Positions 43,588-55,049 are shown, counted from the first letter of the stretch. The stretch is 64,000 nucleotides of DNA from Okapia johnstoni (GCA_024291935.2 CM044315.1:75312385-75376384), one strand, 5' to 3'. Numbers and translations: made by a program. Notes: generated by a model from the sequence alone, not told the origin.

Positions 43588-43946
43588 GTGCTGTGCTGTG
43601 CTTAGTCACTCAGTTGTGTCCAACTCTTTGCAACCCCATGGAGTGTACCCCACCCGGTACCTCTGTCCATGGGGATTCTCCATAGAAATATGTTGGAGTG
43701 GATTGCCATGCCCTCCTCCAGGGGATCTTCCCAACCCAGGGATGGAATCCATGTCTTCCACATTGCAGATGGACTCCTCACTGTGCGAGGCACCAGGGAA
43801 GCCCAAGAATACTGGAGTGGGAACTCATTCTCTCTCCAAGGGAACTTCCCAACCCAGGAATTGAACCGAGTTCTGCTGCATTGCAGGCAGATTCTTTACC
43901 AGCTGAGCTGCAGGGAAGCCCATGAAAGTGAAAGTGTTAGTTGCTC
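43588..43946 (-). mobile_element. Composite Bov-tA SINE with extra 5' sequence
   Basis: Two tRNA-type heads (caccagggaagccc near 43792 and gagctgcagggaagccc near 43905-43921). About 25 bp of Bov-A-tail-like sequence (tgaaagtgaaagtgttagttgctc) lie beyond the second head. A perfect 13-bp TSD, aattctttgttct, lies at 43575-43587 and 43947-43959. The TSD shows that the extra sequence moved with the element. Confidence 0.93.
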
Positions 43947-44128
43947 AATTCTTTGTTCTAGCCACAGGAAAGAGCTTGTAATTGCACAAACCATTCAACC
44001 TTTGCTCTTGTTTTTCCTTCCAGCTGAAATGGCCTTCACACTTCCTTCTTCCCTGGTCAGTTTTATTCATCAGTGAAGATATAGCTTTCTTCCCCTTGAC
44101 TGGCTACAGATGCTACCTCAGCATTTTA

Positions 44129-44221
<93 letters not shown>

Positions 44222-44250
44222 GACAGAGACAGAGAGTGTGTGTGTCTGTG
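44129..44250 (+). repeat. Compound microsatellite (TG)n(AG)n(ACAG)n
   Basis: About 26 TG units, then about 16 AG units, then ACAG/AGAC repeats and a second short TG run. Likely highly polymorphic. It sits within L2 sequence. Confidence 0.95.
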
Positions 44251-44405
44251 TTGTACATTATTTTCCCTGCTAGGTAGTCCTTAAGGACAAAGGATGTTAT
44301 TCATTTCTACAATATGAGCACATAGAAGATTAAGAGTCCTGTAATTGTGTATTAAATGAAATGATTAAATGAATATTTCTTGAATGAATGAATGAAATTA
44401 AGAAC

Positions 44406-44914
44406 AAAGCTTTCTGTAGGAAATAATGTCAGATTGAGGAAAAGAGGCATTTTATTTTTGTCCGTATGTTTGTGAATATTTATTCTGAGTTATAGGGAGA
44501 AGAAAGAGCCTCCCTGGAAGGTCTTATTTTTCTTCTGTCTTGTTGCTAATGCCCTCGTTTGATATGCTAAACTTCCCTTGATGAGAATGTTTTGCTTCAT
44601 TTCCCTTCTACCTCTTTTGGCTGCTTTGTCACAAGCCTTCAGTGAAAGAGAAGAATCTTCTAATGTGCAGCCTGTAAGCCATTTCTTTATTATCTCTATC
44701 AGACTCGGGTATCTGCGAGAAGATTTTGACAATTTCTAGTTCACAAGACACAGGTGCAGCGGATTAACTAACTTTGTTGGTTCCTTGTTTCTTCCCAACA
44801 GCAACCTATAATAGATAAGGATTCATTTTTACGTAATGTTTATCTATATGCCAGACTTCATGGTTTTGATATATCAGGCCCAGGATTTCCTAGTGCTTGA
44901 GTGGCAACCTGCCC

Positions 44915-44917
<3 letters not shown>
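44406..44917. other. Unassigned stretch
   Basis: No gene or nameable repeat. An 80-aa minus-strand frame (44490-44732) has no recognisable domain. Confidence 0.4.

Positions 44918-44972
<55 letters not shown>
44918..44972 (+). repeat. (CA)n microsatellite, about 27 units
   Basis: A pure CA run abutting the 5' truncation of BovB copy 8. Confidence 0.95.
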
Positions 44973-44975
<3 letters not shown>

Positions 44976-44981
44976 GTATAT

Positions 44982-45715
44982 AGCTTCTTGATGAAGGTGA
45001 AATAGGAGAGTGAAAAAGCTGTCTTAAAACTCAACATTCAAAAAACTAAGACCATAGCATCCGGTCCTATCACTTTATGCCAAATAGATGGGGAAAATAT
45101 GGAAACAGTGTCAGATTTCATTTTCTTGGGCTCCAAAATTAATGTGTGGACAGTGACAGCCTCGAGATTACAAGATGCTTGTTCCTTGGAAGAATGGCTA
45201 TGTCAAACCTAGACAGTGTTTTCAAAAGCAAAGACATCACTTCGCCGACAACGGTCGATATAGTCAAAGCTATGGTTTTTCCAGTAGAAGTGTATGGACG
45301 TGAGAATTGGACCATAAGGAAGGCTGAGTGCCGAAGAATTGAAGCTTTTGAACTGTGGTGTTGAAGAAGAATCTTGAGTCCCTTGGACCGCAAAGAGACC
45401 AAACCAGTCAATCCTAAAAGAAATCAACCCTGAATATTCATCTGAAGGACTGATGCTAAAGCTGAAGCTCTAATACTTGCCCTCCTGATACAAAAAGCCA
45501 ACTCATTGGAAAAGACCCTGATGCTAGGAAATATTGAGGGCAACAGAAGGGGGCGGTGACAGAGGATGAGATGGTTGGATGGCCTCACTGACTCAATGGT
45601 CATGAGTTTGGGCAAACTCAGGGAGATAATAATGGACATAGAAGCCTGGAATGTGCTACAGTTTATGGGGTCACAAAGAGTCAGACATGACTTAGCGACT
45701 GAACAACAGCAACTG
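44982..45715 (+). mobile_element. BovB LINE copy 8, 3' end only
   Basis: Plus-strand BovB of about 0.73 kb, starting in the RT C-terminal region (cttgatgaaggtgaaataggagag) and ending gcgactgaacaacagcaac. A 72-aa sense frame (45146-45364) remains. The CAACAGCAA tail belongs to the GTT-type class. Confidence 0.92.
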
Positions 45716-45737
45716 CATATATAATGCATATGTGTAT

Positions 45738-46007
45738 GCTGCTGCTGCTGCTGCTAAGTTGCTTCAATCGTGTCCAACTCTGTGCGACCCCATAGATGGC
45801 AGTCCACCAGGATCCTCTGTCCCTGGGATTCTCCAGGCAAGAATACTGGAGTGGGTTGCCATGTCCTTCTCCAATGCATGCATGCATGCTAAGTCACTTC
45901 AGTTGTGTCCAACTCTGTGTGACCCCATAGATGGCAGCCCACCAGGCTCCTCTGTCCACAGGATTCTCTAGGCAAGAATACTGGAGTGGTTGCCATTTCC
46001 TTCTCTA
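45738..46007 (-). mobile_element. Bov-A2 SINE with (CTG)n
   Basis: Reverse-complement two-unit Bov-A2 starting with gctgctgctgctgctaag. TSD gcatatgtgtat (45726-45737) versus gcatatctgtat (46008-46019), 11 of 12. A (CATG)n patch, atgcatgcatgcatgc, separates the units near 45875-45890. Confidence 0.93.
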
Positions 46008-46069
46008 GCATATCTGTATAGTCTTTTATTATTTCCTGACCACATAGACTTGCAGTTATAGTGCAGCCT

Positions 46070-46205
46070 ATCAAAAACTCTACCAGACAGGTGTGATTTT
46101 CTTCTTTGCAGATGAGTAAAACAAGGCTCAGAAAGATAATAAAACATGGTCAGAGTTGCATAGAGAGAGATAGGCTTGGAATGCCAAGTTTTTTCTATGA
46201 TGCAT
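46070..46205 (-). mobile_element. MIR SINE fragment
   Basis: The block 'tgattttcttctttgcagatgagtaaaacaaggctcagaaagataataaaacatggtcagagttgcatag' is a reverse-complement MIR core. Confidence 0.68.
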
Positions 46206-46844
46206 GGAATCAGATTTAGCTCAGATTAGGTAATATAAAAACAAGAAATAAGGCTTTGAAGGAAAGTAGCTGATTGGTTGGGAAAACAGAGATCTAGATT
46301 TTATCCCCAACTCAGCCCCACGTTGCCTATATACCTTTTGATGCATCATAACACCAAGGCAAATTTACCCTAAACTCTTGTGCAGTCCTGCCCAAGTCAC
46401 ACTTACCTGGCGACATGGTGACACATGTTCAAACATGTAACTAGACAGATGCCAAACCAGCTTTCCCTCATTGTGTTATAGACCTCTCTGACTGTCAAAT
46501 GGTTGTCTCAAAAGAAATTACTGAAATCGCTCCTAGAGAAACTACTTATGCCTAACTTAAAGAATCAAATTCATTTTTTTATTTAACTATAATCATTAGT
46601 AGAATAAAACTAGGATGAATGACTTGCAAATTATTAAAGAAGGAAGAAAAAGCATAAGGCAGATTTTAAGCAATTGTGAAATCAATAGATTTTATTGTAA
46701 AAAAAAGCATAAATATTATATATTGTGAAAGAAGATAACTAATAAAAGATTTTTAAAAACCACTGAATGTGATGCTATATAAAAAGGTAAAAGAAAACAT
46801 TGACTAGAGATTTGCACAGTGTAAACTGAGATACATCATAAAAA
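46206..46844. other. Unassigned AT-rich stretch
   Basis: No gene or nameable repeat; possibly degraded L1 towards the right. Confidence 0.4.
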
Positions 46845-47110
46845 CACAATTGTCAGAACAATGGCTGCCTGTCACTAAAATAAGCACACAAATCAGTGAA
46901 GTAGAAATGGAAGTCCAGAAATAAACCCAAGCATTTAAAATTTTATTTTATGGAAAAAGTGACATCTGAAATTAGAAAGGAAAGAGATGACTCAATAAGA
47001 TGTTGGAAAAAATAAGATATGCTGCTTCTTCATATTTTACACTGCAATGCCTAATGAAGTGAAAGTATTTAAACTTTTGAAATTTAAATTAGGAAAATTT
47101 TAAATACATG
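46845..47110 (+). mobile_element. L1 ORF2-like fragment (weak)
   Basis: The segments 'aaatggaagtccagaaataaacccaagcattt' and 'tgactcaataagatgttggaaaaaataagat' resemble sense L1 ORF2 near its RNase-H-like region. No frame survives. Confidence 0.5.
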
Positions 47111-47478
47111 TTAGATAATATAAACACACTCAAGGATCCACCAGTAAGATTGAAGCACATGTTAACATTTGGTCATCCTTTAGATTCTGCTTTCTTTTGC
47201 TGATTTTAATAAATGAAACATTATGACTACAGCTTTCCCTCTTACTTTACTTTCTCCCAGAAGTAGCCACAGTAATGAAATTAATGGGTATAATTCCCAT
47301 TTATGATTTTGTACTTCTATTGTACATGTATTATATTAAATTATGCTATATGTTTGCCTTCTATAATGCTTATCTTTTTCACTAAACATAGTTTTTGGTG
47401 TCTATCCATGTTCATAAATGTAGTTCTAGTTCATTCATTGTTGATGATAAGTATTATTCATTGTAATAATTGATGATC
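47111..47478. other. Unassigned, possible antisense L1 3' UTR
   Basis: The segment 'tttttcactaaacatagtttttggtgtctatccatgttcataaatgtagttctagttcattcattgttg' resembles antisense L1 3' UTR but is too diverged to assign firmly. Confidence 0.4.
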
Positions 47479-47486
47479 CATAATTT

Positions 47487-48334
47487 GTTGTTGTCATTGT
47501 TCAGTTGCTAAGTCATGTCCATCTATTTGTGAGCCCATGGACATAGCACACCAGACTTTCCTGTCCTTCGCTATCTCCCTGAGGTTTCTCAAACTCATGT
47601 CCATTGAGTCAGTGGTGCCATCCAACTATCTCATCCTCTATCACCCGTTCTCCTCTTGCCCTCAATCTTTCCCAGCATCAGAGTCTTTTCTAGTGTGTCA
47701 GTTCTTCACATCAGGTGGCCAAAGTGTTAGAGCTTCAGCTTCAGCATCAGTCCTTCCAGTGAATATTCAGGGTTGATTTCCTTTGGGGTTGACTGATTTG
47801 ATCTCCTTGCAATCCAAGGGACTCTCAAGAGTCTTCTCTAGCACCACAGTTCAAAAGAATCAGTTCTTTGTCACTCAGCCTTCTTTATGGTCCAACTCTC
47901 ACATGACTACTTACTTGACTACTCTTACATGACTACTGGAAAAACCATTGCTATGACTATATGGACCTTTCTCGGCAAAATGATGTCTCTGTTTTTTTAA
48001 TATGCTGTCTAGGTTTTTCATAGCTTTTCTTCCAAGGAGCAAGAGTCTTTTAATTTCATGGCTGTAGTCACCATCCACAGTGATTTTGGAGCCCAAGGAA
48101 ATCTGCCACTGTTTCCACTATTTCTCCATCTATTTGCCATGAAGTGATGGGACCGGATGCCATGATCTTAGTTTTTTGATGAATGTTGAGTTTTAAGCCA
48201 CTTTTCACTCTTCTCTTTCACCGTCATCAAAAGACTCTTCAGTTTCTCTTCACCCTCTGCCATTAAAGTAGTACCATTTGCATGTCTGAGGTTGTTGGTA
48301 TTTCTCCCTGCAATCTTGATTTCAGCTTGTGAAT
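47487..48334 (-). mobile_element. BovB LINE copy 9, 5'-truncated
   Basis: Minus-strand BovB of about 0.85 kb with a TTGTTGTTG-type tail. An 8-bp TSD, cataattt, lies at 47479-47486 and 48335-48342. A small internal duplication (acatgactac ... acatgactac, about 47902-47938) is present. No RT core remains. Confidence 0.92.
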
Positions 48335-48387
48335 CATAATTTATCCATTCTCATTCTGAGTTAACTAGTTTTAGTTTTTAGTTTAAT

Positions 48388-48562
48388 GCTTCCCTGGTGG
48401 CTCAGACGGTAAAGCGTCTGCCTACAATTTGGGAGACCTGGGTTCGATCCCTGGGTTGGGAACATCCTCTGGAGAAGGAAATGGCAACCCACTCCAGTAT
48501 TCTTGCCTGGAAAATCCCATGGATGGAGGAGCATGGTAGGCTACAGTCTATGGGGTTGCAAA
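48388..48562 (+). mobile_element. Bov-tA SINE, 3'-truncated
   Basis: A very well kept head and body that stop at ggggttgcaaag, missing the usual final 25-30 bp. The element joins L1 sequence directly at about 48563. Confidence 0.88.
48398..48450 (+). promoter_or_regulatory. Pol III A/B boxes in a SINE head
   Basis: A-box-like tggctcagacgg (48398-48409) and B-box ggttcgatcc (48441-48450). This is the best kept tRNA-type internal promoter among the Bov-tA copies here. Whether it is active cannot be told from sequence. Confidence 0.5.
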
Positions 48563-49286
48563 GTTTTGTTAGTGTATAGGAATGCAAGGGATATCTGTGT
48601 GTTAATTTTATATCCTGCAACTTTAGTATATTCATTGATTAGCTCTAGTAATTTTCTGGTGAAGTCTTGAGGGTTTTCTATGTAGAGGATCATGTCATCT
48701 GCAAACAGTGAGAGTTTTACTTCTTCTTTTCCAAACTGGATTCCTTTTATTTATTTATTTTTCCTGTGATTGCTGTGGCTAAAACTTCCATAACTATGTT
48801 GAATAGTAGTGGTGAGAGTGGGCATCCTTGTCTTATTCCTGACTTTAGGGGAAATGCTTTCAGTTTTTCACCATTGAGGATAAAGTTTGCTGTGGGTTTA
48901 TCATATATGTCTTTTATTATGTTGAGTATGTTCCTTCTATGCCTGCTTTCTGGAGGTTTTTTTTTTTTATCATAACTGGATGTTGAATTTTGTAAAAGGA
49001 TTTCTCTGCATCTATTGAGATAATCATATGGTTTTTATCTTTCAATTCATTAATGTGGTGTATAATTGTTTCTTCTGATATTACTTCTGTATTTCTAAAT
49101 AAAATTTCTATACAGCTATAATCTAGTCATTTTAGTTTTCTGTAGTATTTACTTACTTTGTATTATGAGATGATGTTTTCATCCTTTAACAGTTCTGTTA
49201 CAAAATATAAGCACTTCTCCTCCCCCACATATTTGTGTCATCTTTTGGTTAAAATAATATTCAATCTTTTATTATGAATAGGTAAC

Positions 49287-49490
49287 TAGGACTCCCCTGG
49301 TGGCTCAGATGGTAAAACGTCTGCCTACAATGAGGGAGACCTGGGTTCAATCCTTGGGTCAGGAAGATCCTCCGGAGAAGGAAATGGCAACCCACCCCAG
49401 TACTCTTGCCTGGAAAACCCCATGGACAGAGGAGCCTGGTAGCCTACAGTACATGGGGTTGCAAAGAGTTGGACATGACTGAGCTTTCAC
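49287..49490 (+). mobile_element. Bov-tA SINE in L1
   Basis: Complete head and body (aggactcccctggtggctcagatgg ... ggacatgactgag). Only a short possible TSD (aacta). Confidence 0.9.
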
Positions 49491-50585
49491 TTCCAACTAT
49501 TAATTCAGATGAGTCTTGTGATATATGATTAAATTTTTCTGTTCTGCAACTATCCCATCTGCCTCTGGCCTTTTGCTAATAATTGTTTCTTCTTTTTCTA
49601 TTAAATTGGTATTTAATGCACCTTTTGCAAATCGTTTCTGTCCCCCCCACCCAACCTCCATCATACCTTCCCTTGGCTGCTTTGGTCTCTGCTTCTATTG
49701 ATGTCTTTCATCAGTAAAAGATTGCCGTTAAATTTTGAAATAGAGATTCTAAATACATGTTTGGACTATGCTGATCTATTTCCTTGGGGGAGTCTCCCAT
49801 GCCAATATTTGTATATCCTTTATCTTTGATTGAGTTAATTTTCCCACAGAGTATATTTTTTTAAACTACTGTCTGTAGAGATAAGCTTGATTGTCAGTAT
49901 TCTGAAATTTGAATCTGGAATCTCTTTCACCCCTCCAGAGAATGAGCTGCTAGTTTCCTCTCATGATGGATGAAGAGTCACTTGGGCATTGATGTGAGGG
50001 AAGGAATTTGGGACTTAATTTTTCTTTACAAGGACTATGAACCAAGCTCAGACTGGCACCCCAAATACTTCCAGTGTTTTCCATATCTGAGATTCTTTGG
50101 TATGAGTTATTTTCTGTTTGTTTCTTAACTTTTTAAGTTAAGTACTTGGCACTCTCTTTTTCAATCTTTCTTCCTTTCTCGTATAGACACATAGGGCTAA
50201 AATTTAATTTCTCTGTATATATATTTTTTCTGTGTGACACTGCTCTGCTGTATGGTGCCGAATCAATCATCCAATTTTAAATACTTTGTACTTTCCCTCA
50301 TTATTTCTTCTTTGATACATAAAAAATTAAGAAGAGTATATAAAAATTTCAAAATGTTTGAGAGTTTTTGATCAACTTCTTTTGTACCGGATTTATGATT
50401 TTATGACTGGATATTGGGAAGTTGTGATTAGAAGAATATGAATTCTTTGATATTTGTTGAGATTTGTTTTGTGACTATATGTACATACTTAATCTTTTAC
50501 AAATATCTCTTATTACTTGAAAAAAAGTTTATTCCCTAATTGTGTATTGGAAAGTTTTATAGATTTTAATAAGTGATCTTTCAAT

Positions 50586-50790
50586 GTTAGTTGCTCAGTC
50601 ATGCCCAACTCTTTGCAACCCCTTAGACTGTAGCCAGCCGGGCTCCTCTGTCCATGGAATTTTCCAGGCAAGAATACTGGAGTGGGTTACCATTTCCTTC
50701 TCCACGGGGATCTACCTGACCCAGGAATTGAACCCTATTCTTCCACATTGCAGGCAAATTCTTTACCATCTGAGCCACCAGGGAAGCTGG
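50586..50790 (-). mobile_element. Bov-tA SINE in L1
   Basis: Reverse-complement Bov-tA from gttagttgctcagtcatgcc to gccaccagggaagc. No clear TSD. Confidence 0.9.
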
Positions 50791-51460
50791 AGCTTATCAA
50801 ATTGTAAGTTTTTGGTTTTCTATAACCTTCAGAATTTTTGGTTGTTTACAGTATCAGTTACTGAGATTAATCATTGTGGCTAGGTCAGTTTTTACTTGTA
50901 GTATTGTCAATTTTTTATTTTATATATTTCATGATCTTATTAGGTGCATACATATTTAAAGTTGATCTTCATGTAGAATATTTGCTTTTATATGGTGATT
51001 ATATCCTTAATTTTACATTTTTACTCAATATGTTTTGAGGAAAAATCAATATCTGATACTGCCATAACTCAAACAACTTTCCTTTAGTGTTTTCATGTTA
51101 TATCTTTTATATCTTTTTCTAGGTTTTCAGTTTGAAAATTTTGTGCCACTATTTCTTATGCTTGTCTCTGGGAAAGATGATAAGTGTAGATTTTTCTAAT
51201 AAGCTTTTTAACAAATAAATTTTTAGTTTTCAATATCAGTGATTATGGATATTTAGAATTATTTTAACTGTCATTTCGAGTTTTCAATAAATAATGTTTC
51301 TCTTTTCTTTTTATTCCCTATAATATCTTCTATTATATTTGTCATGCTTTATTCTATCTCTTTTTTTTTTTTACTCATTTGGAATTTATTAATCCTGTTT
51401 CTATTATTATAATGACTACTCTTGATTGTCACATTCTTGTTTATGGTAATTAAATTAATT

Positions 51461-51678
51461 AGGTCTTCCCTGGTGGTTCAGACCATAAAGAATCTGCCTG
51501 CAATGCAGCAGACCTCTGTTTAATCCCTGGGTCAGGAAGATCCCTTGGAAAAGATAATGACTACCCATTCCAGTATTCTTGCCTGGAAAATTCCATGGAC
51601 AGAGAAGCCTGAGGTGCTACAGTCCATGGGGTCTCAGAGAGTCAGACACAGGACTGAGTGACTGACACCTTCACTTTC
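51461..51678 (+). mobile_element. Bov-tA SINE in L1
   Basis: Complete element ending in ccttcactttc. TSD attaaattaatt (51449-51460) versus attaagttaatt (51679-51690), 11 of 12. Confidence 0.93.
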
Positions 51679-52864
51679 ATTAAGTTAATTGGCTTCCCTA
51701 TCCTCCTTTGGAATCATGGAAAGACCTTATAATACTTTAACTTTGATTTTGCCTCTCTCCATTTCACCACCATCTGCTTTACTAACCAGTGTTTGGGCAA
51801 AATTTTTAACAGCTCTAAAAATTAATATTGTTATGGTTATAGTCAGTTCTTATTTATATTTACTTGTTTCTCTGCCCATTGTTGCTTCTTGCCATCGCTA
51901 CCTTTTGTGGTCAATTTCTTTCTTTTTCTGAGATTTGTCTTTTAGTAGCTCCTTCACTGAAATCTGAAATGGCTAAACTTCTTAGGCTTTGTTTGAAAAT
52001 TTATTATACCTTTTTTCTTGGGTAATGTTATTCCATTATTTTGTGGTTTCTCATGTTGCTGGTATTAAATTTGCTTAAATTTAACTTCTGTTCCTTTATA
52101 GGTAATGTTTCTTTTCTTTGATTTGTTTTGAAAACATGCTCTTCATTTTTGGTGTTTTGTATTCAATAGTTTCACTATAATGTGTCTATATCTAGATTTT
52201 AAAAAATCCTACTTTGGATGGACTTGTGATTCCTAAATCTGAATATTCCTGTCTTTCATCAATTCTGGAATATATTCAGTCTTTTCTCTGTGGATTTTTC
52301 CTCTCCCAGTTTCTCTTGTCTCTCTTCTTAGAACTCTTATCAGATACATATTTTTACTTATTTCTTCTGTGTCTCTTTTCATATTTTCTATCTTGTTAAT
52401 TCTCACTGTTGAATTTTGAAAATTTTATCCATTCTGCATCTTAACCTTTCCACTGAATTTTTTAGTTTAATTACATATTTTATAATTTCTAAAAACACTT
52501 TAATTTTTTCTAGACTATTTCTGGCATTAAAAAAAAAAACTTACTGTGTTTTTTTCTGTTCTCATGTATTTTAACATTCTTTTATTTTTTTAATCATTTA
52601 AAAAGTACTTTCTCTATAGTTCACCAGATAGTTTTATGACTGATGTTCTTTGTGGTCTAATTCAGTTGTCTGTTTCTCTAACTGTTCTCACTTTTAGTGT
52701 GGATTGTTTTCTTTTATGTTTTACAAATGTATATGAAAGTTTGACCTCTTTAGGGCTTCAGTATGGAAATTCTGTGTGCCTAGGCTGAAAATATGTGCAT
52801 TCAAACCAAAAATATTTTTGTATTGCTTGAACCAGGTGCTCCGGGGATATCTTCCTGTAACGAA

Positions 52865-53061
52865 GTGAAAGTGAAAGTTGCTCAGTCGTGTCCAACTCTT
52901 TGCAACCCCATGAACTATACAGTCCATGGAATTCTCCAGGCCAGAATATTGGAGTGGGTAGCTTTTCCCTTCTTCTGCGGATCTTCCCGACCCAGGAATC
53001 CAACCATGGTCTCCTGCATTGCAGGTGGATTCTTTACCAACTCAGCTATCAGGGAAGCCCG
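52865..53061 (-). mobile_element. Bov-tA SINE
   Basis: Reverse-complement Bov-tA with a gtgaaagtgaaag tail. An 8-bp TSD, gtaacgaa, lies at 52857-52864 and 53062-53069. Confidence 0.94.
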
Positions 53062-53102
53062 GTAACGAAATTTATTGTAAGTGCTTGGCCTGGATTCTTA
53101 AG

Positions 53103-53323
53103 TGTGCATACGTGCTCAGTTGTGCTAGACTCTTTGCAATACGACTGGACTGTAGCCTTCAGGTTCCTCTGTCCATAGAATTTTTCAGGCAAGAATACTG
53201 GAGTGGGTTGCCATTTCCTTCTCCAGGGGATCTTCCTTATTCAGGGATTAAACCTGCGACTCTTGCATCTCCTACTTGACAGGTGGATCTTTTACTACTG
53301 AATCCAGTCACCAGGGAAGCCAC
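53103..53323 (-). mobile_element. Bov-tA SINE
   Basis: Reverse-complement Bov-tA. A 10-bp TSD, gattcttaag, lies at 53093-53102 and 53324-53333. It is only 41 bp from the preceding SINE and in the same orientation, but has its own TSD, so it is an independent insertion. Confidence 0.94.
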
Positions 53324-53333
53324 GATTCTTAAG

Positions 53334-54289
53334 CAGGTGGTGTTGTAAATTCAAACTGAAACCTAAAAGTGTTCTGGCTCATGTTTTAAGATTATTTTCT
53401 ACCCCCAGATCTAGAAATAGATACACATGTATCTTTGTCATCTCCCATTGTTAGTGAATGATTTCTTTCTAGACCATGATTCCACTAATACTGTATCATT
53501 TTGAGGGTCCTATATTTGTGAAAGCATCTCATGTCAGATAGCTTTCCTCATACAGATTCACGGCCTCATTTACTATCCTTGCATAGATTTAAAAAATCTA
53601 AGTTCTTAGATACCAAAACCAATAATCTGCCTTGTGTACATCTATTTTTCTAGCATCTGTGAATTTCTTTTTATTTATTAGGAGCTCTTCATGTAAATAA
53701 TGTTCTTAAATATCCTATAGTTTCTGGCAGTTTGTGGAAGGTTATCCACAGCTGTATTCTCCAACTGTTTTCACTTTCAGGCACACAGAGAAAATAACAT
53801 TTAAACATATAGGGAAGATGATACCTATGCAGAATGTTGTAATACCTGGGAATGTTTAGAGGATGACCATATGAAGCTTGATTAAAAAAAATTAACACAA
53901 AATTTTAAAATAAAACAAACAAAAAAAACTACACAGAGGATATCAAATGCTAAATTTTTTTAATCTTCAAATTTTTAATTGAAATACTTTAGTTTTTGTC
54001 CATTGAACTTTCCATTTTTGTATGAGGTTTTGATTTCTGAAATGAATATATGAAATTCCTGATCAAGACTTTTCAATGATCTATTCAGTCTTAATAACCA
54101 TTAATAAGAAACTGTTCCCACAATAAAGTGATAAAATTTTTTTTAAACTGTTCACATATATAAACCATGTGAAATTATATGAAAGTATCTAATACTTCTC
54201 CTTTTTTCACTTATAATTGCAATATTGAATTTTCTTATAAAAATCAAATGATGTTAAAATCTAATCAAACTTTCAATATTATACTGATT
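53334..54289. other. About 1 kb AT-rich, unassigned
   Basis: No gene, RNA or nameable repeat. A 69-aa minus-strand frame (53689-53898) has no domain. Confidence 0.4.
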
Positions 54290-54495
54290 TAAGGCTTTCT
54301 TTGTGGCTGAGTGGTAAAGAATCTGCCTGCAATGCTGGAGACTCGAATTCCATCCCTGGCTTGGGAGGATCTCCTGGAGAAGGGACTGGCAACCCACTCC
54401 AGTATTCTTGCCTGGAGAATTCCATAGACAGAGGAGCTTGGTGGGCAGCAGCCCGTGGGATCGCAATAAGTTGGGCATGACTTAGCTACTAAACA
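54290..54495 (+). mobile_element. Bov-tA SINE
   Basis: Head aaggctttctttgtggctgagtggtaaag, body to gggcatgacttagctac, then an a-rich tail. Confidence 0.9.
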
Positions 54496-55044
54496 AGAAA
54501 AAGGTAATGAAACGTTTTAAAATAATTATGACTCTCCAATTTGTAGAATATTCAGGCCTATTTAGAATAGTCCTTGGGACAGCTTGGACATCGTTAAGTA
54601 GAAAATTTACTCTTGATTGGGCAAAAGTATTGGATATATGGGAAGAAAAAGAATTAAAGCCACTGTCTGGGACTGCATGCAGGCTCCTTACTACACCCTC
54701 AGCAACACTGCACCACTCCTTGACCTATACCTGGGGTGGAGTTCTTGTATTCCTCCATAGCACCATGAGCCCCTTAGTCATGATGGGCAGACCTCCAGGC
54801 CCTACACAAGACTACCTTGAGAGCTTGTGCTACAGGTCACCATTTACAAAGCTTCAGTTTAGAGCATCCTATTACTAAAACAAGGAGCTTGGGTTAAAAT
54901 TTTAAATATAGAAAAAGAAATAATGGAGAAATAATGGAAGGAAGGGGAAAAAAAAAGAAGGAAAGAGAAAAGGAAGGAAGCTGTAAAAAACTGAAAGATC
55001 TAGCTTTGTTGAAGATAAGGGGGGAAGTTCAATAAATATTGAAT
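54496..55044. other. Unassigned; contains a 123-aa frame and a purine tract
   Basis: An open frame at 54507-54878 has no recognisable domain, signal peptide or convincing membrane segment, and no homolog that I know. It may be chance. A purine-rich tract (gaaggaaggggaaaa...) covers about 54905-54985. Confidence 0.4.
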
Positions 55045-55049
55045 TCCTA

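Larger units (their letters stand above)
43445..44405 (+). mobile_element. L2 LINE 3' fragment split by SINE and microsatellite
   Basis: L2-like blocks lie before the SINE (aaaactcttcagtagcctcttcatg, gttaaaactcctcaacacagccc) and after it (cagctgaaatggccttcacacttccttc). A tail lies after the microsatellite (ccttaaggacaaaggatgttattcatttctac...cttgaatgaatgaatgaa). Confidence 0.65.
48563..52745 (-). mobile_element. L1 (ORF2 to 5' region), antisense, cut by three SINEs
   Basis: 48563-49110 is antisense L1 ORF2 (tagaggatcatgtcatctgcaaacag, gttgaatagtagtggtgagagtgggcatcctt, tgcatctattgagataatcatatgg). The section 49500-51460 is weaker. It includes 'caatatctgatactgccataactc', which fits antisense older L1. 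52000-52740 resembles an old L1 5' region (ttcactataatgtgtctat, ttcttctgtgtctcttttcatattttctatc). It may be two different L1 copies; no ORF survives. Confidence 0.65.

Noticed and set aside
48388..48460. tRNA gene candidate
   Set aside because: The A/B boxes belong to the Bov-tA SINE head; the cloverleaf is not maintained and the Bov-A body follows directly.
54507..54878. 123-aa plus-strand frame outside named repeats
   Set aside because: No domain, no plausible neighbours or splice structure, composition unremarkable. A translated database search would be needed to revive it.
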